A DNA stretch of 64,000 nt from Pseudomonas hefeiensis (GTDB lineage Bacteria > Pseudomonadota > Gammaproteobacteria > Pseudomonadales > Pseudomonadaceae): positions 682,001-746,000 of the forward strand of contig NZ_CP117449.1 in NCBI RefSeq assembly GCF_030687835.1. Reading direction: 5' to 3'. Under the pieces are notes generated by a model that was not told the origin of the DNA, made no database searches, and was given only the letters and a program-made list of their open reading frames with translations. Positions within the stretch are counted from its first letter, which is position 1. Each line of letters starts with the position of its first letter. Below, piece by piece: positions 48,084 through 57,288 of this stretch. Position numbers and translations under genes: made by a program.

Positions 48084-48390
48084 CCTGCGGGAGCGAACCT
48101 GCGGGAGCAAAGCCTGTGGGCGCAAACCTTGTGGGAGCAAACCTATGGGAGCAAAGCCTGTGGGAGCAAAGCTTGCTCGCGATAGCAGCGCCTCGGTCGA
48201 TCGCAAGGACCGCGTTATCGTTCATCGCGAGCAAGCTTTGCTCCCACAGAAAGTCATTGCTTGCACACCATTGCTGCTCCCACAGAAAGTCATTGCTTGC
48301 ACACCATTGCTGCTCCCACAGAAAGTCATTGCTTGCGCACCATTGCTGCTTCCACAGAAAGTCATTGCTTGCACGCCATTGCTCCCACAG
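48084..48390. repeat. REP-derived tandem arrays between ureD and ureA
   Basis: Two arrays flank one REP pair. At 48084-48175 six 15-base units close to GTGGGAGCAAAGCCT follow head to tail. At 48240-48380 four 36-base units (GCTCCCACAGAAAGTCATTG plus CTTGCACACCATTGCT) repeat with only single-base differences; the fourth is three bases short. The full REP inverse arms are near 48170-48190 and 48225-48250. This fills the whole 363-base gap; I see no gene in it. Confidence 0.85.
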
Positions 48391-48400
48391 AAAAGCAAAT

Positions 48401-49252
48401 TCAGGTACTCCAGATTCTCGGTGGTACGGCCTCTCGACCCAGCAACGCCGGGCGCAGAAGCCGCCACACTTCAATCAACCATCCCCGCGCCAGCAGCGCC
48501 TCGCTCGCCAGGCACCGGGCCACGACCAGGCCTGGCAACTGGGTCAGATCACCGCGCACTTCATGGCCCAGGGAACGGCACCGTTCCAGCAACTGGCTAT
48601 CAATCTCCCCCGTCACCAACAACGTGGCAAACACCGGATCGCCGCCCAGCCCGATGGGCGAGTCGAGCAACCCGTCACCGCCCACAATGCGCTGGCGTTC
48701 ATGCCAGAGCAACTGCCCGTCGCGGCGGATGTCCAGCCGCGACTGAAAGTGCCCCAGGTCAAATCGCTCACCGCTGGCCGGCCGACCGAGGGCCACCATG
48801 TCCCAGTAGAACAAGCGCCCATCACCCTGCAGGTCGATGCTGGTGTTGAGTTCGGCCTGGGCGGCGCTGAAGACGATGGTTTCCTGGGGCAGCCATTCCA
48901 GGGTCGCCCCCGCGGCCACGCTCAGGTTCAGTTGCTGATAGGCCGGGCCGGCGGCGCGATACCACTTGGCCGCGCCGGGGCTGGTCAACTGCGCCCAGGC
49001 ACCGGGGCCGACGTGGGCCGCGAGGTCCAGTCGGTCACCGCCGGCAATGCCTCCGGGCGGGTGGACGATAATGTGCTGGCACACTTCGGGGCCTTCGGCG
49101 TACAGGTGCTTTTGCACCCGCAGCGGGCCTTTGTGGCGGCGCTGCACCGGGCGCGTGCAGTCACCGAACCGGGCGTAACCCAGTTCCAGCTCGGCATGCC
49201 AGCTGGGGGTGAACAGGGGCGAAGGCGCCAGTGAGAAGATAGGTAGGTTCAT
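48401..49252 (-). CDS. ureD: urease accessory protein (UreD/UreH)
   Basis: 283 residues of the UreD family: [26 protein letters not shown] near the N-terminus, [17 protein letters not shown] near 62, [10 protein letters not shown] and [14 protein letters not shown] near 117, all conserved. UreD is the first protein to bind apo-urease and forms the nickel tunnel with UreF. It lies 30 bases after urtE on the same strand, so it belongs to the urt-ure unit. Confidence 0.95.
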   Translation of the reverse strand: MNLPIFSLAPSPLFTPSWHAELELGYARFGDCTRPVQRRHKGPLRVQKHLYAEGPEVCQHIIVHPPGGIAGGDRLDLAAHVGPGAWAQLTSPGAAKWYRAAGPAYQQLNLSVAAGATLEWLPQETIVFSAAQAELNTSIDLQGDGRLFYWDMVALGRPASGERFDLGHFQSRLDIRRDGQLLWHERQRIVGGDGLLDSPIGLGGDPVFATLLVTGEIDSQLLERCRSLGHEVRGDLTQLPGLVVARCLASEALLARGWLIEVWRLLRPALLGREAVPPRIWST

Positions 49253-49282
49253 GATTTCTGATTATCGTTAGAGCGCTACAGA

Positions 49283-49981
49283 CTAGATCGTAACCAGCCC
49301 GCGCACACCCTCGGCTGCCATATTTTCTCCGCGCCCCTGCTGCACGATCTCGCCCCGGGACATCACCAGGTATTGATCGGCCAGCTCGGCGGCGAAGTCG
49401 TAGAACTGCTCCACCAGCAAAATTGCCATGTCGCCCCGGGCCGCCAGTTTCTTGATGACCACGCCGATCTCCTTGATCACCGATGGCTGGATGCCTTCTG
49501 TAGGCTCGTCGAGGATTAGCAGGCGCGGGCGGCTGGCCAGGGCCCGGCCAATGGCAAGTTGCTGTTGCTGGCCGCCGGACAAGTCACCGCCGCGGCGCAG
49601 TTTCATCTGCTGCAGCACGGGGAATAACTCGTAGATGAACGCTGGCACCTCCTTGGCCTCGGAACCCGGAAAACGCGACAGACCCATCAGCAGGTTCTCT
49701 TCCACCGTCAGCCGGCCGAAAATTTCCCGGCCCTGGGGCACGTAGGCAATGCCGGCGTGCACCCGTTGGTGTGGCTTGAAGGTGGTGATGGGTTTGCCTT
49801 CCCAGCTCACCGCCCCTTCCTTGGCCGGCAACAGGCCCATCAGGCATTTGAGCAGGGTGGTCTTGCCCACGCCGTTGCGGCCCAGCAGGCACGTCACCTC
49901 GCCGACCTTCACGTCGAACGACAGGCCGCGCAGGATGTGGCTACCGCCGTAGTATTGGTGCAGCTTGTCGACTTGCAGCAT
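49283..49981 (-). CDS. urtE: urea ABC transporter ATPase
   Basis: 232 residues from ATG 49981, with GAGG upstream. Walker A GRNGVGKTT near residue 36, GIAYVPQGREIFGRLTVEEN Q-loop, signature LSGGQQQQLAIGRA near 136, Walker B LLILDEPTEGIQP and VEQFYDFA switch. LivF/UrtE type: GIQP in Walker B is the usual UrtE spelling. It pairs with UrtD. A REP cluster fills the 200-base gap from urtD. Confidence 0.95.
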   Translation of the reverse strand: MLQVDKLHQYYGGSHILRGLSFDVKVGEVTCLLGRNGVGKTTLLKCLMGLLPAKEGAVSWEGKPITTFKPHQRVHAGIAYVPQGREIFGRLTVEENLLMGLSRFPGSEAKEVPAFIYELFPVLQQMKLRRGGDLSGGQQQQLAIGRALASRPRLLILDEPTEGIQPSVIKEIGVVIKKLAARGDMAILLVEQFYDFAAELADQYLVMSRGEIVQQGRGENMAAEGVRGLVTI

Positions 49982-50002
49982 GTCTTGAATCCCCCTCAAG
50001 TT

Positions 50003-50165
50003 CCCTGTGGAAGCAATACTTTTCTGTAGAAGCAATACCTTTCTGTGGGAGCAAAGCTTGCTCGCGATGAACGATAACGCGGTCCTTCCGATAGACCGAG
50101 GCGCTGCTATCGCGAGCAAGCTTTGCTCCCACAGGCTCACTTCCACAGGCGCGCTCCCACAGGGG
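50003..50165. repeat. REP cluster between urtD and urtE
   Basis: A central inverted pair (CTGTGGGAGCAAAGCTTGCT and inverse) with truncated extra copies on both sides: CTGTGGAAGCAATACTT and CTGTAGAAGCAATACCTT on one side, CTTCCACAGGCGCGCTCCCA on the other. Confidence 0.8.
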
Positions 50166-50181
50166 GAATGTGTTTGCGGGT

Positions 50182-51042
50182 CTATCGACCGAGATACACC
50201 TCGATCACCCGCTCATTGTCCTGCACCTGCGCCAGCGATCCTTCGGCCAGCACGCTGCCCTGATGCAACACCGTGACGTGGTCGGCAATCGCGCCGACGA
50301 AGCCCATGTCGTGTTCCACCACCATCAGCGAATGCTTGCCCGCCAAGGACTTGAACAGTTCGGCGGTGAACTCGGTTTCGGCGTCGGTCATGCCCGCCAC
50401 CGGTTCGTCGAGCAGCAGTAGCTGTGGGTCCTGCACCAGCAGCATGCCGATCTCCAGGAACTGTTTTTGCCCGTGGGACAGCAACCCGGCGGGGCGATTG
50501 ACCGAAGTCGTGAGGCGAATGGTCTCCAGCACCTCATTGATGCGTGCGTGCTGCTCGCCGGTCAGTTTTGCCCGCAGGCTGGCCCACACTGACTTGTCGG
50601 TTTTCAGCGCCAGCTCCAGGTTCTCGAATACGCTCAGGGCTTCGAACACCGTGGGTTTCTGGAACTTGCGACCGATGCCGGCCTGGGCGATCTGCACTTC
50701 GCTCATGCTCGTCAGGTCCAGGGTTTCACCGAACCAGGCCTTGCCGTCGCTGGGCCGGGTCTTGCCGGTGATCACGTCCATCAGCGTGGTCTTACCCGCG
50801 CCGTTGGGGCCGATGATGCAGCGCAGTTCACCGACGCCGATGTACAGGTTCAGAGCGTTCAGGGCCTTGAAACCGTCGAAGCTGACGCTGATGTCTTCCA
50901 GGGTCAGGATGGTGCCGTGACGGGTGTTCAATCCCTTGCCGGCAGCCTGACCGAGGCCGATGGCGTCGCGACTGCTGCCTTGGTCTTTGTTGGGTTCAAG
51001 GATGGGTTCGAGCATGAAATCGGCGGTTGGAGTGATTCTCAT
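50182..51042 (-). CDS. urtD: urea ABC transporter ATPase
   Basis: 286 residues from ATG 51042, which overlaps the urtC stop (ATGA); an upstream frame to 51381 runs through urtC. An N-terminal extension of about 45 residues precedes the ATPase core: Walker A GPNGAGKTTLMDVITGKTRP near residue 79, Q-loop GRKFQKPTVFEALSV, signature LSHGQKQFLEIGM near 188, Walker B LLLLDEPVAGMTD and VVEHDMGFV. Long N-terminus and GKTRPxxG are typical of UrtD. Confidence 0.95.
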   Translation of the reverse strand: MRITPTADFMLEPILEPNKDQGSSRDAIGLGQAAGKGLNTRHGTILTLEDISVSFDGFKALNALNLYIGVGELRCIIGPNGAGKTTLMDVITGKTRPSDGKAWFGETLDLTSMSEVQIAQAGIGRKFQKPTVFEALSVFENLELALKTDKSVWASLRAKLTGEQHARINEVLETIRLTTSVNRPAGLLSHGQKQFLEIGMLLVQDPQLLLLDEPVAGMTDAETEFTAELFKSLAGKHSLMVVEHDMGFVGAIADHVTVLHQGSVLAEGSLAQVQDNERVIEVYLGR

Positions 51043-52118
51043 GATTCGCCTCTTTTCTTCAGTAGCCCGATCACACCCTTGGGCAGATACAGGGTCACGA
51101 CGATGAACAGCGCGCCGAGGAAGAACAGCCAGTACTCGGGAAAGGCCACGGTGAACCAGCTCTTCATGCCGTTGACCACACCGGCCCCCAGCAGCGGCCC
51201 GATCAGCGTGCCGCGCCCACCAAGGGCCACCCACACGGCGGCCTCGATGGAGTTGGTTGGCGACATTTCGCTGGGGTTGATGATGCCCACCTGCGGCACG
51301 TACAACGCCCCGGCCAGGCCGCACAACACGGCGCTCAGTACCCAGACGAACAACTTGAAGCCCCGGGGATCGTAGCCGCAAAACATCAGGCGGTTTTCCG
51401 CATCCCGCACAGCGGTCAATACGCGGCCGAACTTGCTGCGAGCCAGACGCCAGCCGATAAACAGGCTCGCCACCAAGAGCAGCACCGTGGCCAGGAACAG
51501 CACCGCCCGAGTGCCCGGTTCAGTGATGCCAAAGCCCAGGATCGAGCGGAAATTGGTGAAACCATTGTTACCGCCGAACCCGGTTTCATTACGGAAAAAC
51601 AGCAGCATCCCGGCAAACGTCAGGGCCTGGGTCATGATCGAGAAGTACACGCCCTTGATCCGCGAGCGGAAGGCGAAGAAGCCGAACACCAGCGCCAGCA
51701 AACCCGGCGCCAGCACTACCAGGCACATGGCCCAGAGGAAGCTGTCGGTGCCGCTCCAGTACCAGGGCAATTCGCTCCACGACAGAAAGGTCATGAACGC
51801 CGGCAAGCCGTCACCGGCGGCCTGGCGCATCAGGTACATGCCCATGGCATAGCCGCCCAGGGCGAAGAACAGGCCGTGGCCCAGGGACAACAGGCCGGCG
51901 TAGCCCCAGACCAGGTCCAGCGCCAGGGCGACGATGGCGTAGCAGAGAATCTTGCCCACCAGGGTCAGGGTGTAAGCCGAAACGTGCAGCGGGTTATCCA
52001 CCGCCAACAGCGACAGCAGCGGCAGGCTCATCAGCACTGCCAGGATCACTACGCCGACGGCGATGGTGATTTTGGGGCCGGCCTTTTGCGAGGCCGTGAG
52101 CATCAGGGGCTGGTTCAT
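51039..52118 (-). CDS. urtC: urea ABC transporter permease
   Basis: 359 residues of the UrtC/LivM type with eight or more membrane segments: ALDLVWGYAGLLSLGHGLFFALGGY near residue 65, FRSRIKGVYFSIMTQALTFAG near 150 and the coupling region AVRDAENRLMFCGYDPRGFKLFVW near 240. It forms the urea channel with UrtB. The start abuts the urtB stop (one shared base), and the stop overlaps urtD. Confidence 0.95.
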   Translation of the reverse strand: MNQPLMLTASQKAGPKITIAVGVVILAVLMSLPLLSLLAVDNPLHVSAYTLTLVGKILCYAIVALALDLVWGYAGLLSLGHGLFFALGGYAMGMYLMRQAAGDGLPAFMTFLSWSELPWYWSGTDSFLWAMCLVVLAPGLLALVFGFFAFRSRIKGVYFSIMTQALTFAGMLLFFRNETGFGGNNGFTNFRSILGFGITEPGTRAVLFLATVLLLVASLFIGWRLARSKFGRVLTAVRDAENRLMFCGYDPRGFKLFVWVLSAVLCGLAGALYVPQVGIINPSEMSPTNSIEAAVWVALGGRGTLIGPLLGAGVVNGMKSWFTVAFPEYWLFFLGALFIVVTLYLPKGVIGLLKKRGES

Positions 52119-53617
52119 CAGTCGATTACCCGTCCTTTGAGCGCGAAGAGGCCTTGCGGACGCTTCTGGATGAACAGAATGATCAGCGCGAGGATCAGGA
52201 TTTTGCCGAGCACGGCGCCGATCTGCGGTTCAAGAATCTTGTTGGCGATGCCCAGGCCGAACGCGGCGAACACACTGCCGGCCAACTGACCGACGCCACC
52301 GAGCACCACCACCAGGAACGAGTCGATGATGTAGCTCTGGCCCAGGTCCGGGCCAACGTTACCGATCTGGCTCAGGGCCACGCCGCCGAGCCCGGCGATG
52401 CCCGAGCCGAGGCCGAAGGCGAGCATGTCCACGCGGCCGGTGGGTACCCCGCAGCAGGCGGCCATGTTGCGGTTCTGGGTCACGGCGCGCACGTTCAGGC
52501 CCAGGCGGGTCTTGTTCAACAGCAGCCAGGTCAACACCACCACGAACAAGGCAAAGGCGATGATCACGATGCGGTTGTACGGCAGCACCAGGTTGGGCAA
52601 TACCTGGATGCCGCCGGACAGCCAGGCCGGGTTGGCGACTTCGACGTTCTGCGCGCCGAACATCAGGCGCACCAGCTGGATCAGCATCAGGCTGATGCCC
52701 CAGGTGGCGAGCAGGGTCTCCAAGGGGCGCCCATAGAGGTGACGGATCACCGTGCGCTCCAGGACCATGCCGATGGCGGCGGTGATGAAAAACGCCACCG
52801 GCAGTGCGATCAGCGGGTAGAACTCGATGGCGTTCGGAGCGAAGCGCTGGAACAGCATCTGCACCACGTACGTGGAGTAGGCGCCGAGCATCAGCATCTC
52901 ACCGTGGGCCATGTTGATCACACCCAGCAAACCGAAAGTAATTGCCAGGCCCAGGGCGGCCAAGAGCAGGATCGAGCCCAGCGACATGCCGCTGAAGGCC
53001 TGGCCCAGCAATTCGCCGATCAGCAGCTTGCGCTTGACCTGGCCGAGGCTGGTTTCGGCGGCGGTGCGCACCGCCGCATCGGTTTCAACGCCGGGTTCGA
53101 GCAGGCCTTCGAGGCGGGTGCGGGCCAGCGGATCGCCGGTTTCCCCCAGCAGCCGGACGGCGGCCAGGCGAACTGACGGGTTGGGGTCCACCAGTTGCAG
53201 GTTCGCCAACGCCAGGCTCAGGGCGGCATGCACGTCTTCGTTTTGCTCGCCGGCCAGTTGCCGGTCGAGAAACGCCAGTTGGGCCGGGCGTGCGCTTTTT
53301 TGCAGTTGCTGGGCGGCGGCCAGGCGCACATTGGCGTCGGCGGCGAGCAGTTGATGACTGGCCAGGGCGGTTTCGATCAGCCCTCGCAAGCGATTGTTCA
53401 GACGCAGGGTCTTGGGCTGGCCGTCGATGGTCAACTGGCCTTGTTGCAAGGCGTTGATCAGTTCGACACGCTCAGGTTCCGGTTGCGCGGCCCAGGTTTG
53501 CAGCAGCTTGGCTTGCTGGGGCGGCTTGGCGGCGACGAAATCTTCGGCGTCACCGGCGTGGGCGCCTATCGGCAACAGCAGACAGGCAAGAAGAAGGAGC
53601 AAACGATAAAGGGACAT
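52118..53617 (-). CDS. urtB: urea ABC transporter permease with N-terminal periplasmic domain
   Basis: 499 residues from ATG 53617, with AGGA seven bases upstream. A signal peptide (LLLLLACLLLPIGAHA) leads into about 200 residues of helical, repeat-like sequence (ADANVRLAAAQQLQKSARP, DPNPSVRLAAVRLLGETGDP), as is usual in proteobacterial UrtB. The last about 290 residues are the LivH-type permease (LLGVINMAHGEMLMLGAYSTYVVQM and RAVTQNRNMAACCGVPTGRVD). Its start follows urtA by 127 bases containing a REP pair. Confidence 0.95.
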   Translation of the reverse strand: MSLYRLLLLLACLLLPIGAHAGDAEDFVAAKPPQQAKLLQTWAAQPEPERVELINALQQGQLTIDGQPKTLRLNNRLRGLIETALASHQLLAADANVRLAAAQQLQKSARPAQLAFLDRQLAGEQNEDVHAALSLALANLQLVDPNPSVRLAAVRLLGETGDPLARTRLEGLLEPGVETDAAVRTAAETSLGQVKRKLLIGELLGQAFSGMSLGSILLLAALGLAITFGLLGVINMAHGEMLMLGAYSTYVVQMLFQRFAPNAIEFYPLIALPVAFFITAAIGMVLERTVIRHLYGRPLETLLATWGISLMLIQLVRLMFGAQNVEVANPAWLSGGIQVLPNLVLPYNRIVIIAFALFVVVLTWLLLNKTRLGLNVRAVTQNRNMAACCGVPTGRVDMLAFGLGSGIAGLGGVALSQIGNVGPDLGQSYIIDSFLVVVLGGVGQLAGSVFAAFGLGIANKILEPQIGAVLGKILILALIILFIQKRPQGLFALKGRVID

Positions 53618-53645
53618 AGCTACGTCCTGTAAGACTGCGACGGAC

Positions 53646-53723
53646 CCTGTGGGAGCAAAGCTTGCTCGCGACAGCGGTATGTCTGGAGGACCGCTATCGC
53701 GAGCAAGCTTTGCTCCCACAGGG
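53646..53723. repeat. inverted pair of REP elements between urtA and urtB
   Basis: CTGTGGGAGCAAAGCTTGCT facing its inverted copy, 20 bases past the urtA stop; it may shield the urtA message from 3' decay. Confidence 0.85.
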
Positions 53724-53743
53724 CTAGGGGCATGTTCCCGAAC

Positions 53744-55009
53744 TCAGTTGCTCTTCACCGCATAGTCAGGCTTCTTGTCGTTGCCTTCGATGAACGGGCT
53801 CCACGGCTGGGCGCGGATCGGGCCCTCGGTCTGCCAGACCACGTTGAACTGGCCGTCGGCCTGGATCTCGCCGATCATCACCGGCTTGTGCAGGTGGTGG
53901 TTGGTCTTGTCCATGGTCAGGGTGTAGCCCGACGGTGCGTCGAACGTCTGGCCGGCCAGGGCTTCGCGGACTTTGTCGACGTCGGTGGACTTGGCCTTCT
54001 CAGCCGCTTGCGCCCACATATGGATGCCGACGTAGGTGGCTTCCATCGGGTCGTTGGTCACCGCTTTGTCGGCGCCTGGCAGGTTCTTGGCCTTGGCGTA
54101 GGCTTTCCAGGAATCGACGAATTTCTTGTTCGCCGGGTTCTCCACGGATTCGAAGTAGTTCCACGCCGCCAGGTTACCCACCAGCGGTTTGGTGTCGATG
54201 CCGCGCAGCTCCTCTTCGCCTACCGAGAATGCCACCACCGGTACGTCGGTGGCTTTGAGGCCCTGGTTCGCCAGTTCTTTATAGAACGGCACGTTGGAGT
54301 CGCCGTTGACCGTGGAGATGACCGCGGTCTTGCCGCCGGCCGAGAACTTTTTGATGTTGGCCACGATGGTCTGGTAGTCGCTGTGACCGAACGGGGTGTA
54401 GACCTCTTCGATGTCCTTGTCCGCCACGCCTTTGGAATGCAGGAACGAGCGCAGGATCTTGTTGGTGGTACGCGGGTAGACGTAGTCGGTGCCCAGCAGG
54501 AAGTAGCGCTTGGCGCTGCCGCCTTCTTCGCTCATCAGGTATTCCACCGCCGGAATCGCCTGCTGGTTCGGCGCCGCGCCGGTGTAGAAGACGTTAGGCG
54601 ACATCTCTTCGCCTTCGTATTGCACCGGGTAGAACAGCAGGCCGTTGAGCTCTTCGAACACCGGCAACACGGATTTGCGCGACACCGACGTCCAGCAGCC
54701 GAACACCACCGCGACCTTGTCCTGGGTCAGCAACTGGCGACCCTTTTCCGCAAACAGCGGCCAGTTCGATGCCGGGTCCACGACCACCGCTTCGAGCTGC
54801 TTGCCGTTTACCCCACCCTTGGCGTTGATCTCGTCGATGGTCATCAGCGCCATGTCCTTGAGGGACGTCTCGGAGATCGCCATGGTGCCGGACAATGAAT
54901 GCAGGATGCCGACCTTGATGGTTTCGGCGGCCTGGACGGTCCAGGCCATGCCCATCGCGGCAATGCTTGCCGAGAGTGTAAAAGCCTTGATCAAGCTACG
55001 ACGCTTCAT
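53744..55009 (-). CDS. urtA: urea ABC transporter, periplasmic binding protein
   Basis: 421 residues from ATG 55009 (MKRRSLIKAFTL), with GGAG eight bases upstream. A signal peptide ending VQA precedes AETIKVGILHSLSGTMAISE. Family blocks YPVQYEGEEMSPNVFYTGAAPNQQ and GVFYGCWTSVSRKSVLPV-like are typical of UrtA. It captures urea for UrtBCDE. First gene of the 10.5-kb urea operon; a sigma-54 -24/-12 match lies 64 bases upstream. Confidence 0.95.
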   Translation of the reverse strand: MKRRSLIKAFTLSASIAAMGMAWTVQAAETIKVGILHSLSGTMAISETSLKDMALMTIDEINAKGGVNGKQLEAVVVDPASNWPLFAEKGRQLLTQDKVAVVFGCWTSVSRKSVLPVFEELNGLLFYPVQYEGEEMSPNVFYTGAAPNQQAIPAVEYLMSEEGGSAKRYFLLGTDYVYPRTTNKILRSFLHSKGVADKDIEEVYTPFGHSDYQTIVANIKKFSAGGKTAVISTVNGDSNVPFYKELANQGLKATDVPVVAFSVGEEELRGIDTKPLVGNLAAWNYFESVENPANKKFVDSWKAYAKAKNLPGADKAVTNDPMEATYVGIHMWAQAAEKAKSTDVDKVREALAGQTFDAPSGYTLTMDKTNHHLHKPVMIGEIQADGQFNVVWQTEGPIRAQPWSPFIEGNDKKPDYAVKSN

Positions 55010-55072
55010 TGTGCGATCTCCGTGCAATTATGAGTTTTTTTCGATGGCAGATGCAGACGCTGAAGGGGCTTT

Positions 55073-55088
55073 TGCAAGGGGTGTGCCC
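55073..55088 (-). promoter_or_regulatory. candidate sigma-54 promoter of the urt-ure operon
   Basis: On the minus strand GGGCACACCCCTTGCA matches TGGCAC-N5-TTGCW at all but the first base, with the invariant GG-N10-GC. It would give a leader of about 50 bases before urtA. The rest of the 324-base gap to 55333 holds only a REP pair. Confidence 0.65.
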
Positions 55089-55215
55089 GGTTCGAGAAAG
55101 GCTTGGGAATGCGGGGCCGGTGCGATGGGGGACAGTGCCGGCGCACCACGATCGAACGCAGCATGGGCGTTGGTGCGAAGGGATGCGCCACATTGGGGCG
55201 AAGGATTGCAGTTCC

Positions 55216-55302
55216 CCTGTGCGAGCCTGCTCGCGATGGCGGTGGATCAGCAGTACAGAGGTGACTGACGCACCGCTATCGCGAGCAGGCTCGCTCCCAC
55301 AG
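55216..55302. repeat. inverted pair of REP elements
   Basis: CTGTGCGAGCCTGCTCGCGA facing TATCGCGAGCAGGCTCGCTC upstream of urtA. Confidence 0.75.
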
Positions 55303-55333
55303 GTTATTTGCAAGTCAGGGAAACAGGGGGGGC

Positions 55334-56344
55334 TTAGCGACGACGCATCAGGCCGATGAAGAACAGACCACCGATAGCGGCAGTGGCGACGCCAATGGGC
55401 AAGTCCTCCGGTGCGATCAGGGTCCGGGCGGCCACATCCACCCACACCAGGAACAGGCTGCCGAGCAGCACACACGCCGGCAACAGCCGACGGTGCTCGG
55501 CGCCCACCAGGCGCCTGGCAATGTGCGGCACCATCAGCCCGACAAAACCGATCGAGCCGCTGATGGACACCAGCACGCCGGTCATCAGTGAGGCGATCAG
55601 AAAGAGCCACCACCGCACCTTCGCCGCGTTCAGGCCCAAGGTTACGGCGGTCTGTTCGCCAGCCATCAGTGCGTTCAGCGGCCGGGCCATGCCCAGCAGC
55701 AATACCAGTCCCAACAACACGCTGGCGGCTGGCACCGCCAGCAGTTCCCAGCGCGCCAGGCCCAGGCCGCCGAGCATCCAGAACATCACCGCAGAACTGG
55801 CGCGATGGTCACCCAAAAACAGCAACAGGTTGGCCGCCGCCATCATCACGAATGACACCGCCACGCCGCACAGCAACAGGCGATCGCTTTCCAGGCGACC
55901 CTGGCGGCTGGCGATGGCCAGCACCAGCAGCATGCTCAACAATGCGCCGATGAACGCGGCCAGCGGCAGGGTCAGCAAGCCGATGATTTCGCCGACATGC
56001 AGCACCACGATGACCGCCCCCAACGTCGCGCCGGAGGTGACCCCCAGCAGGTGCGGATCGGCCAGGGGGTTGCGCGTGACCGCTTGCAGTACTGCACCGA
56101 TCAACGCCAGCCCCGCGCCCACCAGGGCTCCGAGCAGCAGGCGCGGTACGCGGATCAGCCAAACGATATGCTCCTGGCCGGGCGTCCAGTACACGTCACC
56201 CACACCCAAAGCCTTGTTCAGCAGGATGTCCCAGACCACCGCCACCGGCACCCGCGCCGGACCGAACCCCAGGGATACCACGCACGACACCAGCATCAGC
56301 GCGCCGAGGCAGAGCAGCAGAGCGCCATAGCGACGATCGTTCAT
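55334..56344 (-). CDS. FecCD/BtuC-type ABC transporter permease
   Basis: 336 residues with about ten membrane helices of the BtuC/FecCD family: LIRVPRLLLGALVGAGLALIGAVLQAVTRNPLADP near residue 65 and the coupling region GSIGFVGLMVPHIARRLVG near 265. It imports a metal chelate or cobalamin. Its ATG overlaps the stop of the binding-protein gene. No TonB receptor of the siderophore type is linked, so the ligand is open. Confidence 0.9.
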   Translation of the reverse strand: MNDRRYGALLLCLGALMLVSCVVSLGFGPARVPVAVVWDILLNKALGVGDVYWTPGQEHIVWLIRVPRLLLGALVGAGLALIGAVLQAVTRNPLADPHLLGVTSGATLGAVIVVLHVGEIIGLLTLPLAAFIGALLSMLLVLAIASRQGRLESDRLLLCGVAVSFVMMAAANLLLFLGDHRASSAVMFWMLGGLGLARWELLAVPAASVLLGLVLLLGMARPLNALMAGEQTAVTLGLNAAKVRWWLFLIASLMTGVLVSISGSIGFVGLMVPHIARRLVGAEHRRLLPACVLLGSLFLVWVDVAARTLIAPEDLPIGVATAAIGGLFFIGLMRRR

Positions 56345-57288
56345 TGGCCGTGGAAACCCTTCGCCAGGGTTTGTACCGCCAGCCCGTTATCGATGCCCGG
56401 CGTGGCCTGGACGTAGGGGATCACGATGAAGCGCCGGTGCTTGATGGCATCCACCGATTGCAGGGCCGGGTTGTTCAGCAAAAACTGTTGCTTCTGCTCG
56501 GCGCTGACTTCACCGTAATCGACAATCACGATCACTTCGGGGTTGCGCTCGACCACGTTCTCCCAGTTCACCCGGGTCCAACTGGTCTGCACGTCATCGA
56601 GAATATTGCGCCCGCCGGCCGCATCGATCAGGGCCTGGGGCATGCCGAGACGGCCGGAGGTCATGGCGCGGTCTTCGCCGCTGTCGTACAGGAACACCCG
56701 AGGCTGATCGGCGGGCAGTTGCTTGCGCACTTGCGCCACCTGGGCCTGCATCGAGGCGATCAACTCATTGGCGCGATCCTGCACGTCGAAAATCTTCCCC
56801 AGATTACGCAGGTCGTTGTAGGTATCTTCCAGCGAGGCTGGCGGACGTTTCATCACGAACGCGCAGGATTCGGTTAGCTCGTACACGTTGATGCCCAGCG
56901 GTTGCAGGGTCTGCGGCGTCAAGTCGCCGCCCACCCGCATGCCGTAGTCCCAGCCGGCGAAGAAGAAATCCACGTTGGCATTGAGCAGGGTTTCCACCGA
57001 CGGGTATTTGGCTGCCAGCTCCGGCAGGCCATCGAGGATTTTCTCCATCTGCGGCGTTACCGATTTCCAGCCACTGATGCCGCTGTAACCCACCATGCGC
57101 GACTTGAGCCCCAGGGCGAGCATCATCTGGGTCATGTTGATGTCATGGCTGACGGCGTGTTTCGGCGCCTGGTTGAAGGTCACTTCGCGGTTGCAACTGT
57201 GGATTGTCAACGGGTAGCGGGTGGCCTCGGCCAAGGCCTGTGCACTGCCGAGCAGCAGCGGCAGGAGTAGCAGGGAACGCAAGGTCAT
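56341..57288 (-). CDS. metal-chelate/cobalamin ABC transporter, periplasmic binding protein
   Basis: 315 residues from ATG 57288, which overlaps the stop of the ATPase gene (ATGA). A signal peptide ending AQALA is followed by a type III (BtuF/FhuD) binding fold: TIHSCNREVTFNQAPKHAVS, YPSVETLLNANVDFFFAGWDYG and NWENVVERNPEVIVIVDYG. No Cys lipidation site is seen. The ligand class (siderophore, haem, cobalamin or other chelate) cannot be fixed from sequence. Confidence 0.88.
   Translation of the reverse strand: MTLRSLLLLPLLLGSAQALAEATRYPLTIHSCNREVTFNQAPKHAVSHDINMTQMMLALGLKSRMVGYSGISGWKSVTPQMEKILDGLPELAAKYPSVETLLNANVDFFFAGWDYGMRVGGDLTPQTLQPLGINVYELTESCAFVMKRPPASLEDTYNDLRNLGKIFDVQDRANELIASMQAQVAQVRKQLPADQPRVFLYDSGEDRAMTSGRLGMPQALIDAAGGRNILDDVQTSWTRVNWENVVERNPEVIVIVDYGEVSAEQKQQFLLNNPALQSVDAIKHRRFIVIPYVQATPGIDNGLAVQTLAKGFHGQ

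Noticed and set aside
48240..48380. CRISPR-like array
   Set aside because: Head-to-tail 36-base units without spacers.
48028..48474. Open frame of 148 residues through the ureD-ureA array (repeating WEQQWCASNDF)
   Set aside because: The period is a multiple of three by chance; the frame is translated REP DNA, overlaps ureD and has no ribosome site.
52154..53176. 340-residue plus-strand frame antisense to urtB
   Set aside because: Shadow of urtB with biased composition and no supporting signals.
55110..55200. NtrC enhancer for urtA
   Set aside because: GCACC and GGTGC elements occur (near 55143 and 55172) but not in the spacing or order of the consensus; left unassigned.
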